A DNA stretch of 64,000 bases. Source: Flavobacterium croceum DSM 17960. Its GTDB lineage: Bacteria > Bacteroidota > Bacteroidia > Flavobacteriales > Flavobacteriaceae. The notes under the pieces are model-generated. The model was not told the DNA's origin. It ran no database searches and saw only the letters and a list, made by a program, of their open reading frames with translations. Both the position numbers and the translations under genes were made by a program. The stretch spans positions 170,458 to 234,457 of the forward strand of contig NZ_PQNY01000003.1 of the NCBI RefSeq assembly GCF_002917885.1, written 5' to 3'. Positions within the stretch are counted from its first letter, which is position 1; the number at the start of each line of letters is the position of its first letter. Positions 1-7,661 of the stretch are shown piece after piece.

Positions 1-283
1 CAATACCCAAAGTATTGGGTGTAGTGTATAAGTTGTGAAAAGGTAGTTTGGTATTATTTGTAATAAAAATTAATTTGAATTTGGATAAAAATAAGAAGTC
101 GTTTTCATCAAATTTGGCAACAGAAGCCACAATAACAGTTTCTATTTTTGAAAAACTATCAATTTTTTTTAAAATATTTTTCTGCCAATTTTCATATTCA
201 AAATCAGTGCGCACAACCAACTTATCTGCTTCAAATACAGCCGTTTTAATTTTGGTATTACCAATATCTATAACAAATACCAT
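1..283 (-). CDS. coaX: Type III pantothenate kinase, N-terminal part (cut by window edge)
   Basis: This open frame reads off the left edge with no stop, so only the first 94 residues or so are present. It begins MVFVIDIGNTKIKTAVF, the phosphate-binding DxGNT motif that opens CoaX proteins of the ASKHA kinase fold. Near residue 89 it has the family motif TPNTLG (usually TPxTLGxDR, where the window ends). CoaX phosphorylates pantothenate in the first step of coenzyme A synthesis in the cytoplasm. Type III enzymes use a monovalent cation and are not feedback-inhibited by CoA. The ATG at 281-283 is the only sensible start. The rest of the gene, and any partner such as a BPL or TolC-like gene, lies outside the window. 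The identification rests on the two motifs and is strong despite the truncation. Confidence 0.9.
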   Translation of the reverse strand, partial: MVFVIDIGNTKIKTAVFEADKLVVRTDFEYENWQKNILKKIDSFSKIETVIVASVAKFDENDFLFLSKFKLIFITNNTKLPFHNLYTTPNTLGI

Positions 284-336
284 GCTTATAATGGGTTTGG
301 ACAAAGATACAAATTAGATTTTTTTTAAAATAAATT

Positions 337-366
337 TTGGATAAATTAAAAATCGTTCTATATTTG
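337..366 (+). promoter_or_regulatory. Bacteroidetes-type promoter for tRNA-Phe
   Basis: TTG at 337-339 and TATATTTG at 359-366 are separated by 19 bp, matching the Bacteroidetes sigma-A consensus TTG-N17-23-TAnnTTTG. The tRNA begins 36 nt downstream. Confidence 0.7.
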
Positions 367-401
367 CACCCGCATTAAGGAAGTCAATTCTTGAAAAGCA
401 A

Positions 402-474
<73 letters not shown>

Positions 475-480
475 CCTTTT

Positions 481-519
481 AAACCCTTGAAAATCAATTA
501 GATTGTCAAGGGTTTTTCT
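481..519 (+). terminator. Rho-independent terminator after tRNA-Phe
   Basis: AAACCCTTGA (481-490) pairs with TCAAGGGTTT (506-515), followed by a short T run. It sits 6 nt after the tRNA and just before the 3' end of the opposing DUF456 gene. Confidence 0.75.
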
Positions 520-525
520 TTTATA

Positions 526-1014
526 TCATAAAAACGTTTTCCAAGCTACATATACAAACCATAGCGTAAACGATAGACACACAATTACTTTCATAAAAGT
601 AGACACTATAAAACCTATAAAAGAGCCTATAGCTGCTTTTAAAGCTCCTTTTTTATCATTGGAATTATACAAAAGTTCTCCTACAAATGCACCAACAAAA
701 GGCCCTAATATAAATCCGAAAGGCGGAATAAATAATCCAACAACCAATCCGATGTTGGTTCCCCAAATACCGTATTTTGAACCTCCAAATTTTTTTGTAC
801 CTTGCGCTGGTATTACATAATCTAATATGGAAATTGTAATGGTTACTATTAATGTAGCTCCCAAAACCCAATAATTATTTTGGACTTTATCCGTTAGGTA
901 CAGTAATAACAGCCCCACCCAAGATGCAACAGGACCTGGCAAAACAGGTAAAAAACTTCCTACTATACCTACTATGCAGAGTATAAAACCTAATGTAAGT
1001 AAAATTGTATCCAT
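526..1014 (-). CDS. DUF456 family integral membrane protein
   Basis: The 162-residue protein is almost wholly hydrophobic and matches the DUF456 pattern. It has an N-terminal helix pair ending in a GPVASWVGLLLLYL-like segment, a basic/glycine loop with KKFGGSKYGIWGT near residues 73-85, and then glycine-rich helices (LVVGLFIPPFGFILGPFVGA) that resemble glycine-zipper packing. About five or six membrane segments are likely. The biochemical function of DUF456 proteins is not established. The gene is single. It starts 26 bp from the divergent gene at 1040 and its 3' end faces the tRNA-Phe terminator. The family call comes from remembered signature and length. Confidence 0.8.
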   Translation of the reverse strand: MDTILLTLGFILCIVGIVGSFLPVLPGPVASWVGLLLLYLTDKVQNNYWVLGATLIVTITISILDYVIPAQGTKKFGGSKYGIWGTNIGLVVGLFIPPFGFILGPFVGAFVGELLYNSNDKKGALKAAIGSFIGFIVSTFMKVIVCLSFTLWFVYVAWKTFL

Positions 1015-1039
1015 TGTTTTTTATATTTTATTGTTAATT

Positions 1040-1414
1040 ATGAGAAAAAAAATATTTTTAGTACTACTTTTTCAATTTTTATTGAGCTTAAACCTTTCTT
1101 CTTTTGCACAAACTATGCCAAATGCAGATGCCGATAAAACTATAAAAGACCAATTATACAAAAAATACAGACGTGAAGTATTGGCTTTTGATAGAAAAAA
1201 ATACGACGATTTGTTTTTTGAATACATTAGAAAAACAGGCGAATCTACAATTCTTACCAAAGAACAATATTACACTTATACCATAAAAATTTCGATTTAT
1301 GCTGAAAAACTAGGCTTGTTGTATCGAGATCAAAAGGAAGAGTCTTTAAAAACTAAACAAGTTTGGTATGATAAAAGTTATAGTGATTATTTAAAATCTA
1401 AAAACAAAAAATAA
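1040..1414 (+). CDS. Small secreted protein of unknown function
   Basis: No family is recognised. Starting from the ATG at 1040, the 124-residue product opens with a signal peptide (MRKKIFLVLLFQFLLSLNLS, then SFAQ as a likely cleavage site). A longer in-frame start at 974 would bury that signal and overlap the divergent DUF456 gene, so it is rejected. The mature part is about 100 residues, charged, rich in K, Y and D/E and mainly helical in appearance (for example TIKDQLYKKYRREVLAFDRKKYDDLFFEYIRK). There is no cysteine or obvious catalytic motif. It lies 1 nt upstream of a lipoprotein gene, so the two are probably co-transcribed and may act together in the periplasm or outer membrane. Confidence 0.7.
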   Translation: MRKKIFLVLLFQFLLSLNLSSFAQTMPNADADKTIKDQLYKKYRREVLAFDRKKYDDLFFEYIRKTGESTILTKEQYYTYTIKISIYAEKLGLLYRDQKEESLKTKQVWYDKSYSDYLKSKNKK

Positions 1415-1415
1415 C

Positions 1416-1898
1416 GTGTCTAAAACACTACTGCTTTTGCTAAGCTTAGCTTTGGTATCTTGTTCATTTAATCGAGAAAAAATCCCGAATGAAAAAGAAC
1501 TACTTGAGCAAGAATTATCCAAAATAAACTGGAAAACCATAGATAAATATCCATATAGCCCTATATGTGATAGTGTTTTGGATAATGAACAAAAAGTGTG
1601 TTTTGAAAATTATCTATCGCAAGAAATCCAGAACAAGTTAGATACTATAACCTCTTCAACGCGCCACTTAATTCCTGTAGATACTCTAGAAATTGTTGTT
1701 ACTATAAATAGAGATGATACGGTAGAATTTAACCCGAATTACAAAAATATCACATCAAAACTAGATACGCTTAAACTAGATAGCATTATAAGTCGTAAAC
1801 TTATAGATTTTCCAACAATAAAAGCAGCTACAAAAAAAGGAATTAAGGTAAAAACTCAATTCAAAATACCTTTAATTATCAAGTCGGCATCTCACTAA
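1416..1898 (+). CDS. Putative lipoprotein of unknown function (GTG start)
   Basis: The 160-residue protein starts at a GTG one base after the preceding stop codon. The signal sequence MSKTLLLLLSLALVSC ends in a lipobox with Cys16 as the predicted lipidated residue. The mature domain contains an 'ICDSVLDNEQKVCFENYL' segment with two cysteines, then a beta-rich stretch with DTLEIVVTINRDDTVEF. The alternating strands and the late TFP/IPL segments suggest a small periplasmic alpha/beta fold, but no family is recognised. It forms a two-gene unit with the secreted protein before it. Its last four bases overlap the convergent GT2 gene. Confidence 0.7.
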   Translation: MSKTLLLLLSLALVSCSFNREKIPNEKELLEQELSKINWKTIDKYPYSPICDSVLDNEQKVCFENYLSQEIQNKLDTITSSTRHLIPVDTLEIVVTINRDDTVEFNPNYKNITSKLDTLKLDSIISRKLIDFPTIKAATKKGIKVKTQFKIPLIIKSASH

Positions 1899-3022
1899 CT
1901 CTTAAAAACTCTACCTTTCCAAGTAAAGGTTCCAAATAGACTGTATAATCCGACCGCAGTAGCAAAAAACGGATAAATAAAAGCACTCGCAAACGGAAAA
2001 TTCCATTTTTTTTGAGGTGTTAAAAATGTTCCTTGCTGTATTAAAATAAAATCTGACACATATTTTAGTAAAAAAATAAGCATGAAAAAAGATACTGAAA
2101 TTTTATGTAACATCAACAAAATCAAACCAGCAATCATAGCTACATTGGCAAAAAAAACGACTAAGGCAAGTGTTTTTGCATACAAAGAACTATATCCAGA
2201 AGATTTTGATACCCAACGTACACGTTGCATAAAAAGTTTGTCTATCTTTTTTTGAGGTTGTGTACATACTTTTGCTTCTTCATTTTTTAAAAATGCGACT
2301 TTCAAAAGGTTTTTGTTTGCTGCTTTTTGCAACAACAAAACATCATCTCCACTTGCTTTATGTAGCACTCCTCCAAAACCACCTATTTCGTTAAAAAATC
2401 TTTTGGTGTATGCAAAATTTGCCCCATTGCACATAAAAGGTTTTTGAATGCCAAAAGCGCCTATCGTAGTGGCTTGAAGACTTAGCAATTCTAATTGTTG
2501 AAAATGATGAAACCAATTATTTTTTTCCTTGTAAACCACAGGAGCAGCAACCATTTCTATGTTTTGATTTTGCTGTATAAAATTATCAAATGCTAACAAC
2601 CATTTTTTGCCTACTCTACAATCGGCATCAATTGTAATAATCCAATCGTGCTTGGCTATAGGTATTGCTCTTGTAAGTGCGTCTTTTTTTGGAGAACCCG
2701 AAAGATGCATATTTTCTAGTAGTGTTGTACTTATCTCTTGATTTTGTAAACGCCAAACATTATATTTATTTACCGATTGATCATCAGAAAAATCATCAAC
2801 AGCAATAATTTCAAATAAATCTAGAGGATAATTAACTCGCGCAATAGAGTTTAAAAGTTTGGTTAAATGTTTTTCTTCGTTTCTAAAGGGAATTACAATA
2901 GAAAATTTAGTTTTAGGCTCATTTTTAGTGAATTGAAAAGTTTTAACTTTTGTAAATCCATATATAATTTGAATGATAAAAACCACATAAACTACTATCA
3001 AAAAAAACACTATTACTGTCAT
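1895..3022 (-). CDS. Family 2 glycosyltransferase, membrane-anchored
   Basis: The product is a 375-residue GT2 enzyme. An N-terminal membrane helix (about residues 3-23) precedes the GT-A core. The core begins FSIVIPFRNEEKHL, with nucleotide-binding VDDFSDDQS near 76-84 and the metal-binding DxD-type motif TIDADCR near 131-137. A later 'GGFGGVLHKASGDDVLLL' segment and QRVRWVSKS (QxxRW, typical of processive or membrane GT2 enzymes) support the family. Three or so C-terminal membrane helices follow. It sits 4 nt behind a flippase-like membrane protein, so the pair is likely one operon for adding a sugar to a lipid or cell-surface acceptor. The acceptor is unknown. Confidence 0.88.
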   Translation of the reverse strand: MTVIVFFLIVVYVVFIIQIIYGFTKVKTFQFTKNEPKTKFSIVIPFRNEEKHLTKLLNSIARVNYPLDLFEIIAVDDFSDDQSVNKYNVWRLQNQEISTTLLENMHLSGSPKKDALTRAIPIAKHDWIITIDADCRVGKKWLLAFDNFIQQNQNIEMVAAPVVYKEKNNWFHHFQQLELLSLQATTIGAFGIQKPFMCNGANFAYTKRFFNEIGGFGGVLHKASGDDVLLLQKAANKNLLKVAFLKNEEAKVCTQPQKKIDKLFMQRVRWVSKSSGYSSLYAKTLALVVFFANVAMIAGLILLMLHKISVSFFMLIFLLKYVSDFILIQQGTFLTPQKKWNFPFASAFIYPFFATAVGLYSLFGTFTWKGRVFKS

Positions 3023-3026
3023 ACTT

Positions 3027-3968
3027 TTAACTCTTAAATTTAGGATTATGATTTACCTTAAAACTCAAAACAAAATAGCTTCCTATAAGTACTGGTAAAA
3101 CAACATTTAAAAACCACATTAGGGTACTTACAAAAACAACAATCCATTCATTTATATCGAGTTTTCCAAAAAAATAGACACCTACGCTACCTTTTACAGC
3201 AAAATCTAAAAACTGAAAACTAGGCAAACAAGAAGCTAAAAAATACACTACGCTAATAGTCGCCATCAAATCTAAATAGGAAATATTTTGTACACCAAAA
3301 ACAGTAAATAAAAAATAATATTGATGCGAGAAGACTAAATATCTACCCACAGCCAACATATTATTTTTATTATGAATTTGTTTTGGAATTTCTTTTATTT
3401 TAAACACTAGTTTGTTGAGAGAATAGCCTTTTATTGTAATCTTTTTGGTAAAAAAAAGAACAATAAACAATAGTACTAAAGCAAAAAGAACGTAAACCCC
3501 GTATAAAAAATACCCTAAATAAAACAATCCTAATACACCAAAAAACACGGTGAGAATCATTTGTACACCATTACAAACCAAATTTAAAAAAACAATCGTT
3601 TTGGTTTGATTTTTATCGAAATATAAAGCTTTTCCTGCGTACTCTCCTACTCCATTTGGTGTAAAAATTCCAGCTGTTAATGCCGCCAAAACTTGTTTGC
3701 TTGCTTCTTGTATTGCTATTTTTTTTACAACCAAAACCAAATTTTTCCATTTTAAAATTTCTAGAAATCGGTTTGTAAAACTAAACAACAGCAGTAAAAA
3801 AACAGTAGCAAAAGTCCAATTTGTAGTAACCAATACATAAAACTCTTGCCATTGCAACGCATTATTGTTGGCTAATTGTTTGTAAATAAAATACAGCGCA
3901 CCAATAACTATTAAAAGTTTTACAAGAAAAACCAGGAATTGTTTAGCTTTGTAAGAAATTAAAACCAT
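3027..3968 (-). CDS. Lysylphosphatidylglycerol synthase/flippase-type membrane protein (UPF0104-like)
   Basis: The 313-residue polytopic protein has about seven or eight hydrophobic segments. It carries the signature of the LPG synthetase transmembrane/UPF0104 group: an early aromatic helix ending NRFLEILKWKNLV, then the conserved glycine-rich turn AGIFTPNGVGEYAGKAL near residues 98-114 (compare TPGGxGExxxK in the family). Members are thought to move lipids or lipid-linked substrates, and many lack the lysyl-transferase domain, as this one does. It is the first gene of a two-gene unit with the GT2 enzyme downstream, which fits handling of a glycolipid or lipid-linked sugar. The function is inferred from family and context only. 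Confidence 0.7.
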   Translation of the reverse strand: MVLISYKAKQFLVFLVKLLIVIGALYFIYKQLANNNALQWQEFYVLVTTNWTFATVFLLLLFSFTNRFLEILKWKNLVLVVKKIAIQEASKQVLAALTAGIFTPNGVGEYAGKALYFDKNQTKTIVFLNLVCNGVQMILTVFFGVLGLFYLGYFLYGVYVLFALVLLFIVLFFTKKITIKGYSLNKLVFKIKEIPKQIHNKNNMLAVGRYLVFSHQYYFLFTVFGVQNISYLDLMATISVVYFLASCLPSFQFLDFAVKGSVGVYFFGKLDINEWIVVFVSTLMWFLNVVLPVLIGSYFVLSFKVNHNPKFKS

Positions 3969-4062
3969 AAGTGCAAAGAAACGAAACTTTGAACGTGAAA
4001 CCTAACCCGAGGCAAACCCGAATTGTATGGCGTGCGGCGGAATAAAACTTGAACCCAAATAA

Positions 4063-4617
4063 TTGGCAAACGAAAGAATAATTTTAGGAATCGACCCAGG
4101 AACTACTATTATGGGTTTCGGATTGATAAAAGTAGTACAAAAAAAAATGGAGTTTGTACAGCTTAACGAGCTTTTGCTCAACAAATATGATGATCATTAT
4201 TTGAAATTAAAAAAAATATTTGAACGTACTATTGAGCTCATTGACACGTATAACCCCGATGAAATTGCTATTGAAGCTCCTTTTTTTGGAAAAAATGTTC
4301 AATCTATGCTAAAGTTAGGAAGGGCACAAGGCGTGGCTATGGCCGCTGGATTATCCCGTCAAATACCAATTACAGAATACGAACCCAAAAAAATTAAAAT
4401 GGCAATAACAGGCAATGGAAATGCAAGTAAAGAACAAGTTGCCAAAATGCTTCAACAACTGTTAAACATAAAAGAATTACCAAAAAACCTAGATTCTACA
4501 GATGGCTTGGCGGCAGCCGTTTGTCATTTTTTTAATTTAGGAAGAGTTGAAATTGGAAAAAGTTACAGCGGTTGGGATTCTTTTGTTAAACAAAATGAAG
4601 ATAGAGTAAAGAAATAG
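4063..4617 (+). CDS. ruvC: Crossover junction endodeoxyribonuclease RuvC
   Basis: RuvC cuts Holliday junctions with the RuvAB motor during recombination and repair. The 184-residue protein shows the RNase H-fold acidic residues: Asp11 in GIDPGT, Glu71 in AIEAPFF, and Asp144/Asp147 in NLDSTDGLA. KLGRAQGVAMAA near residue 84 is the usual RuvC helix. The start is a TTG. An in-frame TAA directly precedes it, and the first ATG-like alternatives would remove the catalytic Asp11, so TTG at 4063 is well supported. Length is normal. It stands alone here, followed after about 58 nt by hemW, with a hairpin-forming repeat in the gap. Confidence 0.95.
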   Translation: MANERIILGIDPGTTIMGFGLIKVVQKKMEFVQLNELLLNKYDDHYLKLKKIFERTIELIDTYNPDEIAIEAPFFGKNVQSMLKLGRAQGVAMAAGLSRQIPITEYEPKKIKMAITGNGNASKEQVAKMLQQLLNIKELPKNLDSTDGLAAAVCHFFNLGRVEIGKSYSGWDSFVKQNEDRVKK

Positions 4618-4619
4618 CA

Positions 4620-4669
4620 TTCAGTGTTCAGTCGGCAGTTCTGAACACTGAAACCTGAACACTGAAATC
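4620..4669. repeat. Hairpin repeat (TTCAGTGTTCAG family) between ruvC and hemW
   Basis: TTCAGTGTTCAG (4620-4631) is perfectly complementary to CTGAACACTGAA (4641-4652), and a second right arm CTGAACACTGAAA follows at 4655-4667. The two right arms could compete for the single left arm. It resembles short intergenic repeats seen in flavobacteria. There is no T run of terminator type. Confidence 0.7.
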
Positions 4670-4675
4670 TAAAAA

Positions 4676-5809
4676 ATGGGCGGCATCTACATTCATATTC
4701 CTTTTTGCAAACAAGCGTGTCATTACTGCGACTTTCATTTTTCTACCAACATGAAAAAGAAAGAAGAAATGGTATTGGCGTTAGCCAAAGAACTCGAATT
4801 ACGAAAAAAAGAATTTCAAAACCAAACCGTAGAAACAATTTATTTTGGTGGTGGCACACCAAGTATCTTAACGCTAGACAACCTATTATTTATTATCGAT
4901 ACCGTTTACAAGCATTATCAAGTAACTAAAAATCCAGAAATTACACTAGAGGCAAACCCTGACGATTTAAGTGATGAAAAAATTAAGTTATTGGCACAAT
5001 CACCAATTAATCGTTTATCGATAGGCATTCAATCTTTTTTTGATGATGATTTAAAATTAATGAATCGCGCTCACAATTCAGGAGAAGCTAAAAAGTGTTT
5101 AGAAATTGCATCACAATATTTTGAAAACATTACTATCGATTTAATTTACGGCATTCCCAATATGTCTCAACAAAAATGGATTGAAAATATCGAAACAGCC
5201 CTGTCGTACAATATTCCTCACATTTCGAGTTATGCACTTACTGTAGAACCCAAAACGGCTTTAAACACTTTAATACAAAAAGGCAAAATAAATGCACCGA
5301 GCGATGAAATGGCAAAAAAACATTTTGATATTTTAACTCAAAAATTAAAATCAGAAGGTTTTATACATTATGAATTATCCAATTTTGGCAAACCCGATTA
5401 TTTTTCGATAAACAACACAGCCTATTGGCTTGGTAAAAAATATATTGGCATAGGGCCTTCGGCACATAGTTTTGATGGCAGCTCTAGAAGTTGGAATATT
5501 GCAAACAATTCGCTTTATATCAAATCTATACAAAGCAATCAATTACCTAGTGAAACCGAGTTTTTGTCCAAAATCGACAAATACAACGAGTATGTTATGA
5601 CTGGTTTACGAACCATTTGGGGTATCTCTTTACAAAAAATAGAATTGGAATTTGGAAAAAAAACGTTAGACTATCTCTTAAAAAACGCTCAAAAACATCT
5701 TGAAAACAATGCTCTCGAAATTAAAAACGAAACACTAACAATTACCGAAAAGGGTAAGTTTTATTCCGATGGAATTGCAAGTGATTTGTTTTTGTTAAAT
5801 TTGGAGTAA
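4676..5809 (+). CDS. hemW: Radical SAM heme chaperone HemW
   Basis: HemW proteins are radical SAM enzymes related to HemN, now regarded as heme chaperones rather than coproporphyrinogen oxidases. The 377-residue product has the cluster motif CKQACHYC with Cys11, Cys15 and Cys18. The SAM-binding glycine motif FGGGTPS is near residue 58, and EANPDDL and RLSIGIQSF follow in the expected order. The HemW domain ends near 'NEYVMTGLRTIWGI' at about 305-318. The cysteine spacing CxxxCxxC and the lack of the N-terminal HemN extension favour HemW over HemN. It is monocistronic. Confidence 0.93.
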   Translation: MGGIYIHIPFCKQACHYCDFHFSTNMKKKEEMVLALAKELELRKKEFQNQTVETIYFGGGTPSILTLDNLLFIIDTVYKHYQVTKNPEITLEANPDDLSDEKIKLLAQSPINRLSIGIQSFFDDDLKLMNRAHNSGEAKKCLEIASQYFENITIDLIYGIPNMSQQKWIENIETALSYNIPHISSYALTVEPKTALNTLIQKGKINAPSDEMAKKHFDILTQKLKSEGFIHYELSNFGKPDYFSINNTAYWLGKKYIGIGPSAHSFDGSSRSWNIANNSLYIKSIQSNQLPSETEFLSKIDKYNEYVMTGLRTIWGISLQKIELEFGKKTLDYLLKNAQKHLENNALEIKNETLTITEKGKFYSDGIASDLFLLNLE

Positions 5810-5813
5810 CTTA

Positions 5814-5850
5814 AACGCAAAGTTCGCAAAGATTTACGCAAAGTTCACTA
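5814..5850 (+). repeat. Left inverted-repeat arm flanking the GxxExxY gene
   Basis: This segment is made of CGCAAAG-type subrepeats. Its 21-nt core (5825-5845, beginning CGCAAAGATTTACG) is exactly complementary to 6274-6294 on the other side of the gene at 5886-6263. Confidence 0.85.
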
Positions 5851-5885
5851 AGAAAATAAATATAAACGCCAAAATAAAACAATAA

Positions 5886-6263
5886 ATGAGAGAAAACGAA
5901 TTGTCTAAAATCGTGTTTGATTGTGCGTTAAAAGTCCATCAAACTTTAGGTCCAGGACTTTTAGAAAGTGCTTATGAAGAATGTTTATTTTACGAATTAA
6001 AAAAAACAAGATTGTATATTGAAAAGCAAAAAGCACTTCCATTAATATATGAAGAAGTAAAACTAGATATTGGTTACAGAATTGATATTATAATAGAAAA
6101 CAAATTAATTTTAGAAATAAAATCGGTTGAAGCATTAAATGATGTACATTTTGCACAACTAATGACTTATTTAAAATTAACAGATTGTAAACTTGGAATG
6201 TTACTAAATTTCAACGTTTCATTAATTAAAAACGGAATTAAACGTGTAGTTAATAATCTTTAA
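5886..6263 (+). CDS. GxxExxY protein, PD-(D/E)XK nuclease fold
   Basis: The 125-residue protein belongs to the GxxExxY family. Gly24, Glu27 and Tyr30 in GPGLLESAYEE give the name motif. A nuclease-like PD-(D/E)XK core follows: Asp67 in YRIDIIIEN and Glu77-x-Lys79 in ILEIKSVE, with LMTYLKL after it. No activity has been firmly assigned to the family. Proteins of this size may be nicking or repair nucleases or remnants of mobile elements. The gene lies alone between hemW and a cyclase-family gene, bounded within about 40 bp on each side by long near-perfect inverted repeats. That arrangement suggests a small mobile or hairpin-delimited cassette. Confidence 0.88.
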   Translation: MRENELSKIVFDCALKVHQTLGPGLLESAYEECLFYELKKTRLYIEKQKALPLIYEEVKLDIGYRIDIIIENKLILEIKSVEALNDVHFAQLMTYLKLTDCKLGMLLNFNVSLIKNGIKRVVNNL

Positions 6264-6267
6264 AATC

Positions 6268-6306
6268 TTAGCAAACTTTGCGTAAATCTTTGCGCTCTTT
6301 GCGGTT
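6268..6306 (-). repeat. Right inverted-repeat arm flanking the GxxExxY gene
   Basis: This is the reverse complement of the arm at 5814-5850, with a 21-nt perfect core at 6274-6294 and near identity outside it (one indel and a few mismatches). It ends 5 nt before the next start codon at 6312, so it forms the whole 5' leader of the cyclase-family gene. Confidence 0.85.
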
Positions 6307-6311
6307 AAAAA

Positions 6312-7067
6312 ATGAAAGCAACAATCAATAATTTCCAAATCGACCTATCAAAACCCATTGACATCTCGATTTCATTATCCAATACAGAAACAAATCCAAT
6401 AGCATGGTATATAGAAAAACCTGTTATAGAACCCGTTACCTTTGGAGAATGGATAGGAAAAGTTTCTAAAGGAAGTTCTACCAACTTTAACAATATTTTT
6501 TTTAATCCACACGGTCATGGTACACATACAGAATGTTTGGGGCATATTACCCATGAGTTTTACTCTATAAACCAATGCTTAAAAAAATTTTTTTTTACTG
6601 CCGAATTAATCACAATTACTCCCAAAAATTACAACACAGACTTTGTTATTACAAAACAACAAATTCAAGATGCACTTAAAAATAATACACCAGAAGCCTT
6701 AATAATAAGAACTTTACCAAATAGTAACGACAAAAAATCCAAAAACTACTCACATACCAATCCGCCTTATTTAGTAGAAGAAGCTGCCGTTTATCTTCGT
6801 GAAATAGGCGTACAACATTTGCTAATAGATTTACCAAGTGTAGATCGAGAAGAAGATGGTGGCGCACTTTTGGCACACAAAGCTTTTTGGAATGTACAAA
6901 ACATTACCAACCTTAACCCCGATGCTCGCTTGCATTGCACAATAACCGAAATGATTTTTGTCGAAAACACTATTGCCGACGGTAATTACCTTTTAAACTT
7001 GCAAATCGCTTCGTTTGAAAACGATGCTACGCCCAGCAAACCTGTTTTGTACAAAATTATAGCTTAA
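6312..7067 (+). CDS. Cyclase family protein (kynurenine formamidase-like metal hydrolase)
   Basis: The 251-residue protein has the cyclase/KynB motif NPHGHGTHTECLGH. His67, His69 and His72 with Glu74 and His78 fit the HxGTHxDxPxH metal-binding site of the family, here with Glu for Asp. A second conserved block, 'LLIDLPSVDREEDGGALLAHKAFW' (about residues 171-194), matches the usual LxxDxPSxD...H segment. Family members hydrolyse N-formylkynurenine, isatin or similar amide substrates; the substrate here cannot be told. No kynurenine-pathway gene is adjacent. The 5' leader consists of the right arm of the repeat flanking the previous gene. Confidence 0.87.
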   Translation: MKATINNFQIDLSKPIDISISLSNTETNPIAWYIEKPVIEPVTFGEWIGKVSKGSSTNFNNIFFNPHGHGTHTECLGHITHEFYSINQCLKKFFFTAELITITPKNYNTDFVITKQQIQDALKNNTPEALIIRTLPNSNDKKSKNYSHTNPPYLVEEAAVYLREIGVQHLLIDLPSVDREEDGGALLAHKAFWNVQNITNLNPDARLHCTITEMIFVENTIADGNYLLNLQIASFENDATPSKPVLYKIIA

Positions 7068-7144
7068 AAAAAACGTCTTGTAATGCAATAACCGTTTCTA
7101 TAAACAAATTGAACATTGCTTTTTTTTCAAAAAATCTTAAAACG

Positions 7145-7516
7145 ATGAATATCCAACAACTGTATGAATTTTGCCTCTCCAAAAAAGGAGTAACCGAGCA
7201 TTTCCCTTTTGACGAAGATACTCTTGTTTTTAAAGTAGGCGGAAAAATGTTTGCTTTAACCTCTTTAAAAAAGTTTGAAACTGGGCAACCTTCGTTAAAT
7301 TTAAAATGCAACCCCGAAAAAGCATTAGAACTTCGTGCCAATTACCAAGGTATAGAACCGGGTTACCACATGAGCAAAGTACACTGGAATACGGTTCATA
7401 TCAACCAAGATGTTTCTACAAAGCTGCTCTGCGAACTCATTACTCACTCTTACGATTTGGTTTTCAAAAGTTTGACCAAAAAAATTCAAGACGAAATCAA
7501 TAAATTAGAAAAATAG
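7145..7516 (+). CDS. MmcQ/YjbR family protein
   Basis: Starting at the ATG at 7145, the protein has 123 residues. An upstream in-frame start at 7109 would only add a poor hydrophobic stretch. The sequence follows the MmcQ/YjbR pattern: MNIQQLYEFCLSKKGVTEHF, then FPFDEDTLVFKVGGKMFAL (residues 22-40), LNLKCNPEKALELR (53-66), and PGYHMSKVHWNTV (74-86). The fold is a small double-wing or CyaY-like DNA-binding domain. The cellular function of these proteins is unknown and DNA binding is inferred from structure in the family. The gene is single, with a flavobacterial repeat element just downstream. Confidence 0.88.
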   Translation: MNIQQLYEFCLSKKGVTEHFPFDEDTLVFKVGGKMFALTSLKKFETGQPSLNLKCNPEKALELRANYQGIEPGYHMSKVHWNTVHINQDVSTKLLCELITHSYDLVFKSLTKKIQDEINKLEK

Positions 7517-7539
7517 GTATTATTTTTGATTGTTTTTTA

Positions 7540-7615
7540 GAGCACCTACATACTATTTCAATGTACTTGCATTCCTGCTTTTCGCACTACAAGGTAGTTT
7601 GCTACAATCAGGGCT
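7540..7615 (-). repeat. Intergenic repeat element, copy A
   Basis: Read on the minus strand, this contains CCCTGATTGTAGC (7601-7613), a short hairpin built on ACTACcttGTAGT, then GCGAAAAGCAGGAAT (7571-7585), ending in GCTCT. The same two blocks in the same order, separated by a different hairpin, occur at 50236-50315 on the plus strand. It fills the gap between the MmcQ gene and the PH-domain gene. Confidence 0.75.
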
Positions 7616-7661
7616 AAAATAGAAATACCATTTTTCAGAACAAAAATTTTAAACATACAAC

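Noticed and set aside
48..317. Plus-strand 89-residue open frame
   Set aside because: The opposite strand has a clear CoaX N terminus with DIGNT and PNTLG motifs.
503..820. Plus-strand open frame of 105 residues
   Set aside because: It is antisense to the DUF456 gene, which has a recognisable protein.
1895..1898. Possible frameshift joining the lipoprotein and GT2 genes
   Set aside because: They are on opposite strands and simply overlap at their stop codons.
4030..4062. Eleven-codon frame (MACGGIKLEPK) directly before ruvC
   Set aside because: It is in frame with ruvC and ends at the TAA just before the TTG start. It is too short to support, though a translational coupling role is not excluded.
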